A DNA stretch of 64,000 bases from Williamsia maris (GTDB lineage Bacteria; Actinomycetota; Actinomycetes; Mycobacteriales; Mycobacteriaceae). Shown one piece after another: positions 1-8,600 of the stretch. The translations under genes were made by a program, and so were the position numbers. How positions within the stretch are numbered: position 1 is the stretch's first letter; each line of letters opens with the position of its first letter. Location of the stretch: contig NZ_JAMTCJ010000002.1 of NCBI RefSeq assembly GCF_024171815.1, forward strand, positions 1,054,001 through 1,118,000, in the 5' to 3' direction. The notes under the pieces were generated by a model that saw only the letters and a program-made list of their open reading frames with translations, had not been told where the DNA came from and made no database searches.

Positions 1-657
1 GGCCTCACCGGCGACCTCCGCGTCGAGGTGGGGCAGTCGCGCCATCGCCTCGAGGAAGACGTGCAATCCCTTCCACTGGGTGATCACCGACATCGTTCCC
101 ACCGTCCGCAGCGCGGCGGTCGGCGGTGGCGGCGGGGTGCTCGGGACGTCCACGCCCAGTCGGCCCACGTGGATGTCGGTGATCAGTCCGTCGAGGGCTG
201 CCGCCGTGGTCGGGGAGACGGCCACGACACGGGTCAGCAGGGGGCGGCCGATGCGGATGAAGAGTCGGAACTTGCGGTCGACGACGTGGTCGTGGACCAG
301 CCACGCCGTGCCGCCCACCCGTGCGATTCGCAGTGCGGGAAGGACGTGCGCGGAGTTGGCGACGATGCGGTGATCGCGCTGCGCTCGCAGCACTCTCGCG
401 GCCCCGAGGTAGGCGACGATCATGGACAGCAGTGCGCCGACGCGCGTCCGGGCCGTGTGGTCCCGGCCCAGATGCGGGATCCGGACGTGTCTCACCCCGA
501 CGCCCAGCGACTCCGACAACGGTCCCGCGGGACACGCCACCGCCACGGGGATGCCGCGGCGTGCGCATTCGCCGACCAGGTCCAGCATCACCTTCTCGGC
601 ACCGGAGCGCTGAGGCGAGTGCGACACGAACAGCACCGGAGCGGGTGTCGGGGTCAT
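1..657 (-). CDS. GT4-type glycosyltransferase, 3' end outside the window
   Basis: The first 219 codons of a glycosyltransferase are present and the gene runs off the left edge. The start is ATG at 657-655, which shares ATGA with the stop of the upstream gene (TGA at 656-654), so the two are translationally coupled. My translation begins MTPTPAPVLFVSHSPQRSGA. The SHSPQRSGAEKVMLDLV stretch (about residues 12-28) is the usual donor-side N-terminal pattern of GT-B family 4 enzymes. Residues about 190-205 (SVITQWKGLHVFLEAM) match the start of the second Rossmann domain. The EX7E motif would lie beyond the edge. It is probably a cytosolic enzyme adding a sugar to a lipid-linked glycan, since it is the last visible gene of a five-gene minus-strand operon with a flippase and another GT4 enzyme. 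Donor and acceptor are unknown. Confidence 0.8.
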   Translation of the reverse strand, partial: MTPTPAPVLFVSHSPQRSGAEKVMLDLVGECARRGIPVAVACPAGPLSESLGVGVRHVRIPHLGRDHTARTRVGALLSMIVAYLGAARVLRAQRDHRIVANSAHVLPALRIARVGGTAWLVHDHVVDRKFRLFIRIGRPLLTRVVAVSPTTAAALDGLITDIHVGRLGVDVPSTPPPPPTAALRTVGTMSVITQWKGLHVFLEAMARLPHLDAEVAGEA

Positions 658-3600
658 CGGCTGCCCGCGTTGTCGATGGCGATGGCGTGCACACACGCGG
701 AGAGGGTGGCGTCGCGCACGCTCGGGTGGAACCCGGGGTGGTCGCCGCCCACCGCGACGTGCACGGTCGGGGCGGGACCGCGACGGGCCACGCTGCTCAG
801 CGCGCCGAGGCCGCGCTGGCTGACGAAATGCGCGTAGTCGTCCTCGCCGAACACGAGGTGGGTGTCGATGTTCGCCCGGGACAGCGGACCGATCAGCAAC
901 CGCGGGCTCTGCATGACACCGGCTCGCGCGATCAGGTCGAACACCGCGTAGGGCAGGTAGCGCGCGGCCAACGGCTTCACCCTGCTCCGCAGCGCAGCCG
1001 ACCGCGACGTGGTGACCGCGGTGGCGGCGGCGGTGGTGGCCGGTCCCGAATCGAAGGATGCGACGGTGTCCGCCCCGACCAACGGCGCGTCGGAGCGCCA
1101 GCTCAACAGGTTGACGAGGATCACCCGGTCGCGGTTGTCGTCGTCGAGCGCGACGCGGGCCGCGAGCCACGCACCGGAGCAGACGCCTGCGTGGGTGATC
1201 TGGCCCGTGGTCAGGGTGCGCGCCAACGCGGTGACCTCGTGCGCATCCCGGACGGATTCCTCCGAGTGCAGCAGGGCGAAGTCGCCGCGGCGGACGACGG
1301 CGCCGCTCTCACCGACGCCGACGCGGTCGTACCGCACCGTGACCGCGCCCATCTCGGCCGCACGCAGCGCCGCGGACTGCCAGAGCCTCGCCGGTCCGGT
1401 ACGTACGTCGTTGGCGGTGGAGTGCATGACGATCCCCGAGCTCGGTTGCGTCCCGGCCCGCGTGATCCAGACGCGTGCGCCGCCGTCGGTGGTGACCACT
1501 TCGGTGGTGATCTCCTGGCCGGTACCGGTGGTCTGCATGACCGCGGTCGTCCGGGGCGTCACGACGATCGGCGTGCTCGACGACGGCATCCGCTCGTCGA
1601 GCCACGATCCGATGGTCTCCACCGCGGCCCGCGGCAGTTCGACGTAGAAACTCGGCGGTGAGATGAAGCCGGTGGGATCGCCGACGGTGCGTACCTCGAC
1701 CGATCCCGCAGCGGCGTCGACCTGCGCTCGTAGCGCCCCCGAGGAGGCGTCGGCGTCGGCGACCGCGAACAGGACGGGCAGATCGCCGAGCGCGGCGGTG
1801 TCGACCGCCAACGAGGACAGGTGCGCAGCGGTGTCGGCGTGCCACGTGGCGCCGACGATGTCGACCACATCGGCGGTGGTCGGCCGTGCACTCGTACCGC
1901 CGGCATCGGCGGCGACCGCGATACGGAACAGCTGCTGCTGGCCGCGGACGAAGGATCGGCCGCGCAGGACGGGATCCCAGAAGACGACGGCCGCGACACC
2001 TTCGATGCGTGCCACGGCGGCGGAGGCGATGAGCGCCCCGGCGCGGAGGCCGACGACGCTGATCGTGGTGATCCCCATGCCGCGGAGATGGTCGACGGCG
2101 TGGGCGACGCCGGCGATCCAGTTCTCCACCGCGTCGGCGGAATCCTGTGCGCCCCAGGACTCACCGGTGTTCAGGTGGTCGAAGCGCAGGGCGACGATCC
2201 CCGTGGCGGCCAGATCCTCGCCGAGCATGCGGACGCCCCTCGTGGAGTCCATCTGCTCTTTGCCCAGAGAGGAACACAGCACGACGCCGGCGCGTGCGGT
2301 CGACGTGGAGGGGATGTGCAGCGTCCCGAACAACGGTGTGTCCGCCGGTCCGAAGTAGGTGTGCACGACGTGACCGACGTCGATCGCCGGCCGGTCGTCG
2401 TCCTCGGTCTTCTCGTCGGGATCGTCGATCTCCCCACTCGCCGTACCGACGAGCAGTCGACGCGGATCGACGGAGTCGGTGATCCGGCAGGCGCGGGCGG
2501 CGACGGGCAGCGCCAGCGCGCCGATCACGCCCAGGACGATGCCGACGACGGAGTCGGACGGACTGATCAGGGTGACCGCGACGACCATCAGACCGATCAG
2601 CACGACGAGGCCGGCGAGGCGCCGCCACGGGAGCAGGGCGGGGGTCCTCAGCTGTCGCACCACGGTGATCCAGATCGCCACGCACACGAGCACTTCGGTG
2701 ATGATGGTGGCGATGGCGGAGCCGTTGAACGACAGCCTGGGGATCAGGACGACGTTGAGCGTCACGTTCAGGATCAGCCCGGTCAGAGCGACGAGCGGGA
2801 ACACCCGGTTGCGTCCGGCGCTGACCAGCGTCATGACCCCCAGCAGGGTGAAGCTGCTCAACCCGGCGGACAGCACCAGCAGGCGGGTGGCGTCGTCGGC
2901 GTCGGCGTAGGCCGACCCGTACAGGTGTCGCAGCAGCGGTGTCGCCGCCGGCCAGACGCCGATCACCGCCATGCCCGCGAGGAGGACGGTGAGGATCGAG
3001 GCACCGTGCAGGCGCGCGCGGAACTCGACGAGGCGATTCGGCCACGAGGCCACCAACACGGTGACGACCGGTGTGGTGATCGCGATCCCGATCATGGCGA
3101 CGACGTCGGAGAACTTGTACGCGATCGCGTAGTGGCCCACCGCCTCGAAGGAATCGAGCTTCGAGAGGATCGGGATGTCGATCTTGGTCAACAGCACCGA
3201 CAGCGAGAAGCCGATGCTGAGCGGGAGCGCTTCGCGCAGCATCTCCGACCAACGCCAGATCTCGATGCGTTTGGCGGGACGGAAGGACAGTCGGCCCGCC
3301 CCGATGATCCAGGTCTTGCTGAGCAGGGACACGACCTCGAACGCGACGGCGGGGACGACCACCACCAGCAGGACCGGGGCGACGAGGACGGCCACCACGG
3401 TGGCGGCCAACTGGACGACCTGGCTGAGCGACTCGACGACCGATATGACCGTGAGCTTGAGTCGGCTCTGGAACAGGACCGTGAGCGCATGACTCGGGGT
3501 CGCGACGACGACGACCAGACCGGCGACCAGGGTCGCGACGATCACCTCGCCGGGGTAGCCGGCCAGGACGACGAACGCGACGGCGCCCAGGTACCCGACC

Positions 3601-3968
3601 ATCCCGAGCACGAGTCGCAGGGCGATGAACGAACTCGCCACCAGACGCGCCTCGGCCTCGCTGTCACCGACGAGCCGCGCGAGGACCACGCGTCCGACGC
3701 CGAGATCGGTGATGACACTGAGGACACCGAGCAGCCCGAAGACGAACGAGTACTGGCCCCATTCCTCGGCTCCCAGTGCCCGGGCGATCACGATGCTGCC
3801 GATCCACCCCAGGGCGGCGGTGAAGGCGCGGCCGAGCAACATCGAACCGATGTTGCGGGCCACCGAACTGGTCCGCTTCTCTTCGGTGCCGATGGGGTCG
3901 TCGGGAACGAGACCGTCGACGACGGGCAGCGGCGGGGTCTGGGTGGGGTGCTCGAGCTGCGCGGTCAT
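654..3968 (-). CDS. Oligosaccharide flippase fused to two alpha/beta-hydrolase domains
   Basis: This 1,104-residue protein starts at ATG 3968 (MTAQLEHPTQ), overlapping the upstream stop by ATGA. Residues about 30-490 form a polysaccharide flippase (Wzx/MurJ-like, many hydrophobic helices, for example VIARALGAEEWGQYSFVFGL). Residues about 525-780 and 790-1095 are two alpha/beta-hydrolase domains resembling the paired hydrolases found with exosortase/PEP-CTERM polysaccharide loci. The nucleophile elbows are unusual: GLRAG (640-644) has Arg where Ser is expected, and GVCSG (928-932) has Cys930 there. Flippases of this class are normally about 450-500 residues and unfused. The fusion suggests that export across the membrane is coupled to hydrolase-domain chemistry or binding on the nascent glycan. 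Reading continues upstream of 3968 in frame, but that part is a shadow of the next gene. Confidence 0.85.
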   Translation of the reverse strand: MTAQLEHPTQTPPLPVVDGLVPDDPIGTEEKRTSSVARNIGSMLLGRAFTAALGWIGSIVIARALGAEEWGQYSFVFGLLGVLSVITDLGVGRVVLARLVGDSEAEARLVASSFIALRLVLGMVGYLGAVAFVVLAGYPGEVIVATLVAGLVVVVATPSHALTVLFQSRLKLTVISVVESLSQVVQLAATVVAVLVAPVLLVVVVPAVAFEVVSLLSKTWIIGAGRLSFRPAKRIEIWRWSEMLREALPLSIGFSLSVLLTKIDIPILSKLDSFEAVGHYAIAYKFSDVVAMIGIAITTPVVTVLVASWPNRLVEFRARLHGASILTVLLAGMAVIGVWPAATPLLRHLYGSAYADADDATRLLVLSAGLSSFTLLGVMTLVSAGRNRVFPLVALTGLILNVTLNVVLIPRLSFNGSAIATIITEVLVCVAIWITVVRQLRTPALLPWRRLAGLVVLIGLMVVAVTLISPSDSVVGIVLGVIGALALPVAARACRITDSVDPRRLLVGTASGEIDDPDEKTEDDDRPAIDVGHVVHTYFGPADTPLFGTLHIPSTSTARAGVVLCSSLGKEQMDSTRGVRMLGEDLAATGIVALRFDHLNTGESWGAQDSADAVENWIAGVAHAVDHLRGMGITTISVVGLRAGALIASAAVARIEGVAAVVFWDPVLRGRSFVRGQQQLFRIAVAADAGGTSARPTTADVVDIVGATWHADTAAHLSSLAVDTAALGDLPVLFAVADADASSGALRAQVDAAAGSVEVRTVGDPTGFISPPSFYVELPRAAVETIGSWLDERMPSSSTPIVVTPRTTAVMQTTGTGQEITTEVVTTDGGARVWITRAGTQPSSGIVMHSTANDVRTGPARLWQSAALRAAEMGAVTVRYDRVGVGESGAVVRRGDFALLHSEESVRDAHEVTALARTLTTGQITHAGVCSGAWLAARVALDDDNRDRVILVNLLSWRSDAPLVGADTVASFDSGPATTAAATAVTTSRSAALRSRVKPLAARYLPYAVFDLIARAGVMQSPRLLIGPLSRANIDTHLVFGEDDYAHFVSQRGLGALSSVARRGPAPTVHVAVGGDHPGFHPSVRDATLSACVHAIAIDNAGSR

Positions 3969-5008
3969 CGCGTACCCCCGTAGAGCGCCAGCGTCGTGTC
4001 CGCGGCGGCCTTCCAGCTCAACGCGGCCGCGGCCTGCGGTCCACGGGTTCGGAGTCCGGAGTTCGTCTCGGGGTCCATCGCGCCACGCAATGCCTCGGAC
4101 CACGCCTCGACGGTGTGGTGTCGCACCAGCAGGGCGCCGTCGGCGACGACGTCGGGCAGTGCCCCGACCGCACTGGCGACCACCGCCCCGGTGCACGCCA
4201 TCGCTTCGACGGGCGGGAGCCCGAAGCCCTCGTACCGCGAGCAGTACGCGGTCACCGTGGCGGCGGCGTACAGCGCGGGCAGGTCGGAAGTGGCGACGTA
4301 TCCGAGACCGTGGGCGCGCCTCGGTGCGTCCGGTCCGGTCGAGCCGGCCCCGGCGAGGACCAGCGGGATGTCCACGGCCACACAGGCGTCCGCCAGCAGT
4401 GCGACGTCCTTGCGTGGTTCGACCGTCCCGACCTGCAGCACGAATCGCTCCGGCAGCCCGAGTCGATCGCGGACCTCGGCGACCTCTGCGGCCGTGGGCG
4501 GTAGAGCCCACGACGCGGGTGCCAACGGGATGACGTGCGATCGCCGGCCGGACAGGGCCAGCACGCGTGCGGCGGTGAACTCGGAGACCGCGATGAGGAT
4601 GTCGGCGCGCCGGAAGGCCCTGCGCAGCAGCGCTCGCTCGCCTCGGGCCCGCAGTGCGCTCGAGGCCCACGGAGTGTCGAACACGGAGAGGTCGTGGACG
4701 GTGGAGACCGTCAGGCCGGCGACCCTGATCGGCAGGTCCACGTCCAGGCTGTGGAACACCCGACCCGACGCCGGCGACGGCGCCAGACCCGAGATGGCCC
4801 TGCGGACACCCGAGGTGACCGGCTTGCCCAGTCCGGTCACCGAATCGGGCAGTTCGCCCAGCGAGTCGCTCTGGACGATCGCCGCCATCGACCGGTCGGT
4901 GTCGGCCGCCGCGGCGGCGGCGAGGAGTTCGCGGGCGTACGTCTGGACACCACTGCCCCCGGGCCTCAGGGCGAGAGCGCCGAAGACCACGTCGAATTCA
5001 TGCGTCAT
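3965..5008 (-). CDS. GT4 glycosyltransferase
   Basis: This 347-residue GT-B enzyme starts at ATG 5008, six bases after the ligase stop, and ends in ATGA with the flippase fusion. RPGGSGVQTYARELL near residue 15 is the N-terminal glycine-rich loop. Next comes STVHDLSVFDTPW, then FVLQVGTVEPRKDVALLADA at the start of the donor domain, and YEGFGLPPVEAMACTG, which holds the EX7E motif that contacts the nucleotide sugar. No membrane segment is evident, so it should act on the cytosolic face before flipping. It lies in an operon with an amino acid:carrier protein ligase, so it may build the acceptor for the amino-acyl group. Sugar specificity cannot be read. Confidence 0.88.
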   Translation of the reverse strand: MTHEFDVVFGALALRPGGSGVQTYARELLAAAAAADTDRSMAAIVQSDSLGELPDSVTGLGKPVTSGVRRAISGLAPSPASGRVFHSLDVDLPIRVAGLTVSTVHDLSVFDTPWASSALRARGERALLRRAFRRADILIAVSEFTAARVLALSGRRSHVIPLAPASWALPPTAAEVAEVRDRLGLPERFVLQVGTVEPRKDVALLADACVAVDIPLVLAGAGSTGPDAPRRAHGLGYVATSDLPALYAAATVTAYCSRYEGFGLPPVEAMACTGAVVASAVGALPDVVADGALLVRHHTVEAWSEALRGAMDPETNSGLRTRGPQAAAALSWKAAADTTLALYGGTR

Positions 5009-5014
5009 GGTCTG

Positions 5015-5956
5015 TCAGGGGAGCAGGGACCGCAGTCGTGCCGGCCACCCGCCGACATCGAGACCGTGGGTGGCGAACATCGCCAGGGCGATGCGCTCCA
5101 TGCCGAATCCGACGCACGCGCTGTGGGCGACGTCGCCGTCCGCGGTGGATATCTGGAACGTCGAACCGAAGTGGTCCTGGTGGCAGTTGCACGAGACCAC
5201 GGCGGTGCCCTCGTCGAGATCGCCGTACAGGCGCACCACCAGCTCGGTCTTGAGGTTCTCGTCGATCTGGTTGGCCGCCAGCATCTTTCCGGCACGACCG
5301 AAGAACGGGTCGTTCGCGATGACGTCATCGGCGGCCAGCTGCAATTCGTCGAGGACGCCCAACGCGCGAGGGATCCAGTCCTCCCGGTGCGTACGGGCCT
5401 GCTCAGGGGTGCCGACGCGGACGAACTCGTGCATCCGGAACGCCTGCATGCGGGCCGGGTCGACGGCGGGCTCGTGACGGAAGCAGTATCCGTACACGTC
5501 GAGCAGGACACCGTCGGACGGAAGGGTGCCGGTCAGCGTCGAGTAGCTCGGGTGGCAGGCCGCGGAGACCAGCATGGTGCCCGCCGAGGCGAGGTGATGG
5601 TCCCAGTCGTTGCCCGCCTCGCGATCGGCCAGCAACGTGCGGTGCGCACGGTTGTCGCCGGTGAACGTGGAGATGGCGCCGGTGAGGTTGGGGAACGACG
5701 CGATGTAGTCGGTCTTCTCGAAGGCCTCACGGGGGAAGACGGGTGGGAACCGCAGGCGTCGGAGGTCGTCGCCGTGCGCGGCGCGACCGGCGCTGACGAC
5801 GAGACCGTCGATCAGCTCGATGACGTCCTCGAATATCGCGCCGCGACCGTAGAGGCCGTCGATGCCCGACGGGACGAGGATGCCCCGTGCGATGAGGTCG
5901 TCCCGGAACTGGGTGCGTGCGCGGTGCAACGCCGAATCGGTGGCGGTGATGGTCAT
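5015..5956 (-). CDS. Amino acid:[carrier protein] ligase (class II aaRS-like)
   Basis: This 313-residue protein resembles the catalytic core of atypical seryl-tRNA synthetases without a tRNA-binding domain. In the known family (Bradyrhizobium Bll0957 type) such proteins adenylate a small amino acid and load it on the phosphopantetheine arm of a dedicated carrier protein instead of tRNA. The zinc ligands are recognisable as Cys134 (SAACHPSYST), Glu177 (FRMHEFVRVG) and Cys281 (HSACVGFGMERIAL). MQAFRMHEF and GMERIAL match class II motifs 2 and 3. The start ATG 5956 lies four bases after the stop of the flavoenzyme gene, and a longer in-frame start near 6100 would overlap that gene. A matching carrier protein (7384-7623) and AcpS lie in the divergent arm. 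The amino acid is unknown; glycine or alanine are the family's usual substrates. Confidence 0.87.
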   Translation of the reverse strand: MTITATDSALHRARTQFRDDLIARGILVPSGIDGLYGRGAIFEDVIELIDGLVVSAGRAAHGDDLRRLRFPPVFPREAFEKTDYIASFPNLTGAISTFTGDNRAHRTLLADREAGNDWDHHLASAGTMLVSAACHPSYSTLTGTLPSDGVLLDVYGYCFRHEPAVDPARMQAFRMHEFVRVGTPEQARTHREDWIPRALGVLDELQLAADDVIANDPFFGRAGKMLAANQIDENLKTELVVRLYGDLDEGTAVVSCNCHQDHFGSTFQISTADGDVAHSACVGFGMERIALAMFATHGLDVGGWPARLRSLLP

Positions 5957-5960
5957 GTCG

Positions 5961-7127
5961 TCAGCTCCGGTAGGCCAGCACGAGCTGGGCGTTGTTGGCA
6001 CGGATGCGGTCGTTGGACACCATGAGCTGGGGACCGAACGCGTCGCGCAGCAGGCGGCCCATGGAGGCGGGGTGATCCTCGCGGTATCCGCTGATCCCAC
6101 AGAGCTGCAGCGCGCCGACGACCACGTCGACGATGACGGTCGACGCCTCGAGTTTCAGATTGTTCATGGCCAGGGCGAAGCCGATGGTGGGATCGGTCTC
6201 ACCGCCGGCGAGGAAGTCCTCGTACCGCTCGATCTCGCGGCGGACCGACGACTCGAACGACTGGTGGATCACGATGAGGTCGGCGAACTTGACGGCCTGC
6301 GGCGGCGGTCCGGAACCCGCCGACCGGCGCGCCGCGGCCCGGACCTGAGCACGGGCCTTGGTCATCGCGGCGTCGGAGATGCCGAGCCACACCGATGCCC
6401 ACAACGTGTGCGATGCGGGCAACATCGTGGTCGCCGAGATCGTGGAGTAGTCGACCGGGATCACGTTGGCCACAGTGGTTTCCGCGTGGAGCAGGAACCC
6501 CGGGCTGCAGGTGCCGCGGAAGCCGAGCACGTCCCACGTCCCGGTCTTCTCGAGCCGGGTGTCCTCGCGGGGACAGGCGACGAGGACCTGATCACCGCCG
6601 GGACTGTCCGGGGTGCGTCGGGCCGTGGCGCAGATGTAGTCGGCGTACTCGCCGTAGGAGATGACCGGCGCGTTCTTGTCCAGCGTGACCGTCCCGCCGT
6701 CGACGACGACCGCGCAGGTCGAGTTGCCGGTGTCGCCCCCGGTGGTGATCTCCGTGGTCGCCGACGCCAGGAGCGCGTTCTGCTCGGCGATGGCCCGCGT
6801 CAGGTCGGCGGCGTCACCGGAGGTCGCGTGAAAGCGCAGCGAGAGGGCCTGGGTGTGATGCATCGCGAAGATCATCGCGGTCGAACTGCAGACCGCCCCG
6901 AGCTTCCGGGCGATCGCACACAGATCCGTGATGGAGGTGGATCGGCCGCCCAACTCGACGGGCAGTGAGCAGGACAGGAGTCCCGAAGCGCGCATCTCGT
7001 CGACGGCCTCGAACGGGAACCGTGCGTTGCGATCCACGTCATCAGCGTGGTCTGCGGCGACGGCAATCGTCGTCGTCGGATCCGGAGCCTCAACGGCTGC
7101 GGACACATGTGTAGCGGTGACAGTCAC
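5961..7127 (-). CDS. Acyl-CoA dehydrogenase-like flavoenzyme
   Basis: This 388-residue protein has the acyl-CoA dehydrogenase fold order: helical N-terminus (FPFEAVDEMRASGLLSCSLP), beta domain (NALLASATTEITTGGDTGNS, VISYGEYADYICATARR) and helical C-terminus. It begins with GTG at 7127, preceded by a purine-rich RBS (GGGGGGAAG). It heads the left arm and is followed within four bases by the carrier-protein ligase gene, so a carrier-bound amino-acyl thioester is a more likely substrate than free acyl-CoA. Relatives of this fold are known to oxidise prolyl thioesters on peptidyl carrier proteins in pyrrole biosynthesis. It could introduce unsaturation into the tethered residue. A plain fatty-acyl-CoA role is the alternative. 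Confidence 0.82.
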   Translation of the reverse strand: MTVTATHVSAAVEAPDPTTTIAVAADHADDVDRNARFPFEAVDEMRASGLLSCSLPVELGGRSTSITDLCAIARKLGAVCSSTAMIFAMHHTQALSLRFHATSGDAADLTRAIAEQNALLASATTEITTGGDTGNSTCAVVVDGGTVTLDKNAPVISYGEYADYICATARRTPDSPGGDQVLVACPREDTRLEKTGTWDVLGFRGTCSPGFLLHAETTVANVIPVDYSTISATTMLPASHTLWASVWLGISDAAMTKARAQVRAAARRSAGSGPPPQAVKFADLIVIHQSFESSVRREIERYEDFLAGGETDPTIGFALAMNNLKLEASTVIVDVVVGALQLCGISGYREDHPASMGRLLRDAFGPQLMVSNDRIRANNAQLVLAYRS

Positions 7128-7383
7128 CGAACTTCCCCCCCGGGTGGTCGGACGCGCATCTTCGATTGTGTACTAGCTGGTGCGTGGACGCAGCCGATAT
7201 TACTGCGGTACGTTGCTCAGTACGGTATCGCAAACTTTTGGAATTGACGAGTTGCAGATCGTTGGCCGACGGTAGTTCCGTCGATCGACTCGGCACTCGT
7301 GCGAAACGTCAGCCCGGACTGGGGAGTTCCGAGGCTGTTTCCCGGCCGGAGGTCGGCGGGGAGTGATCTCACAGGGGGAGAAC
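7128..7383. promoter_or_regulatory. Divergent promoter region of the two cluster arms
   Basis: These 256 bases separate the flavoenzyme start from the carrier-protein start and must drive both arms. They are visibly richer in A and T than the flanking genes (about 7160-7260). A TTGACG at 7244-7249 could be a plus-strand -35, but I see no good -10 at the right distance. No clear operator repeat was found. Confidence 0.5.
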
Positions 7384-7623
7384 ATGCAGGACCGCATTCG
7401 CAAAATCCTTGTCTCACACGGGAAGATGTCCACCGACGCGATGTCGGTGAGCAGCACCGTGGATCTCTATGAGCTGGGTCTCACGTCACACGCCAGCGTC
7501 AATGTGATGTTGGCGCTTGAGGACGAGTTCGACATCGAGTTCCCGGACTCGGATCTGAAGAAGTCCACCTTCGCGACGGTGGAGAACCTCGAGACGGTCG
7601 TCGGGCGGTTGGCCCCGGCATGA
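7384..7623 (+). CDS. Dedicated acyl/aminoacyl carrier protein
   Basis: This 79-residue acidic four-helix carrier protein starts at ATG 7384 behind a strong RBS (AGGGGGAG); the GTG at 7363 is less likely. The phosphopantetheine serine lies in LYELGLTSHASVNVMLALED, where TSHASV replaces the DSL of fatty-acid ACPs. The sequence then reads EDEFDIEFPDSDL. This variant motif is typical of carrier proteins paired with amino acid:[carrier protein] ligases. The gene overlaps the DUF1839 gene by ATGA. Its ligase is in the divergent arm and its likely activating enzyme, AcpS, is the last gene of this arm. It should hold an amino acid as a thioester in the cytosol. Confidence 0.88.
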   Translation: MQDRIRKILVSHGKMSTDAMSVSSTVDLYELGLTSHASVNVMLALEDEFDIEFPDSDLKKSTFATVENLETVVGRLAPA

Positions 7624-8594
7624 CCCTCGCGAACGAGACACACGATGTCGCCGTTCTCGATCCCGACACCTACCGGGCCCATCACATCCACACCGACGAG
7701 TCCCGGATCTGGTCGGAGACAAACTGTTACGTGGATCTGTGGATCGAGATCCTGCATGCATCGGGATACGACCCGGTGCCCTCGTTGATGTCGACGCTCT
7801 CCGCTGACCACGACGGTCAGCAGTGGACGTTCATCAAACCGGAGCAGGCCGACCTGAGAACGGTCTACGGCGTCGAGGTGACCGAGGAGGCGCTGTGGCG
7901 CCCGATCCTCGACACCGTCGAGGCCGGCCCCGGCCGTGGGCTGCTGCACACCGTCGAGGTCGACAGCTGGTGGCTGCCCGACACCGCAGGCAGCGACTAC
8001 CGCACCGCGCACGTCAAGACCACGATCGTGCCGTTGTCGGTGGATCGCGATGCGCGTCGGATGACCTACCTGCACAACGCCGGTGCCCATCGCCTCGTCG
8101 ACGACGATTTCGACGGCGTCTTCGGGATCGGCCCGCACGACGAACTCGTGCTGCCGCCCTACGTCGAACAGATACGTTTCGCACCCGAGCGCGCACGGCC
8201 CGATCGTGCGGTCGAACTCGTCGCCGCGCATCTGCGTCGCCGCCCCGTCGGCAATCCGATCGACCGGTTGTCGGACTCGGTCCACGCGGCCACCGCGTGG
8301 CTACCGAACGCAGGGCTCGAGACCTTCCACCGGTGGGCCTTCACGACCCTGCGACAGTGCGGGTCCACCGCGGAACTGGCCTCGGACCTGGTGGTGTGGC
8401 TGGATCGGTTCGGGGTGAACGGTGCTGCCGCAGCACGGGAACCGCTGCTGGAGGTCGCGTCGGGGGCCAAGACGGTCCAGTTCGCGATGGCCCGCGCAGC
8501 CCGCGGACGCTCGGTCGACCCGAGTGCCACCCTCATCGCGATGGCGTCGGCCTGGGCGGGTGCGCTCGATACCGTCGCCGACGCACTGCGGTGA
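7620..8594 (+). CDS. DUF1839 family protein, possible aminoacyl transferase
   Basis: This 324-residue protein starts at the ATGA shared with the carrier-protein gene, so the two are translationally coupled. It matches the DUF1839 pattern: ETNCYVDLWIEILHASGYDP, then QQWTFIKPEQADLRTVYGVE, EVDSWWLPDT and an HVKTTI strand. No function is established as far as I know. Cys36, Asp115 and His131 are spaced as in papain-like acyltransferases such as the N-terminal domain of the butirosin enzyme BtrH, which transfers an acyl group from a carrier protein to an amino sugar. I infer a similar transfer of the carrier-bound amino acid to a sugar or lipid. The C-terminal third (about 195-324) is helical. No signal peptide is present, so it is cytosolic. 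Confidence 0.75.
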   Translation: MTLANETHDVAVLDPDTYRAHHIHTDESRIWSETNCYVDLWIEILHASGYDPVPSLMSTLSADHDGQQWTFIKPEQADLRTVYGVEVTEEALWRPILDTVEAGPGRGLLHTVEVDSWWLPDTAGSDYRTAHVKTTIVPLSVDRDARRMTYLHNAGAHRLVDDDFDGVFGIGPHDELVLPPYVEQIRFAPERARPDRAVELVAAHLRRRPVGNPIDRLSDSVHAATAWLPNAGLETFHRWAFTTLRQCGSTAELASDLVVWLDRFGVNGAAAAREPLLEVASGAKTVQFAMARAARGRSVDPSATLIAMASAWAGALDTVADALR

Positions 8595-8600
8595 GGTGAC

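Noticed and set aside
1821-3983. Plus-strand 720-codon frame over the flippase fusion
   Set aside because: It is an Asp/Gln/Arg/Gly-rich shadow without motifs, opposite a strong membrane-protein gene.
3969-4670. In-frame N-terminal extension of the flippase fusion to 4670
   Set aside because: The extension overlaps a full GT4 gene with a clear EX7E motif. The ATGA overlap at 3968 is the natural start, and the extra residues are Arg/Gly-rich noise.
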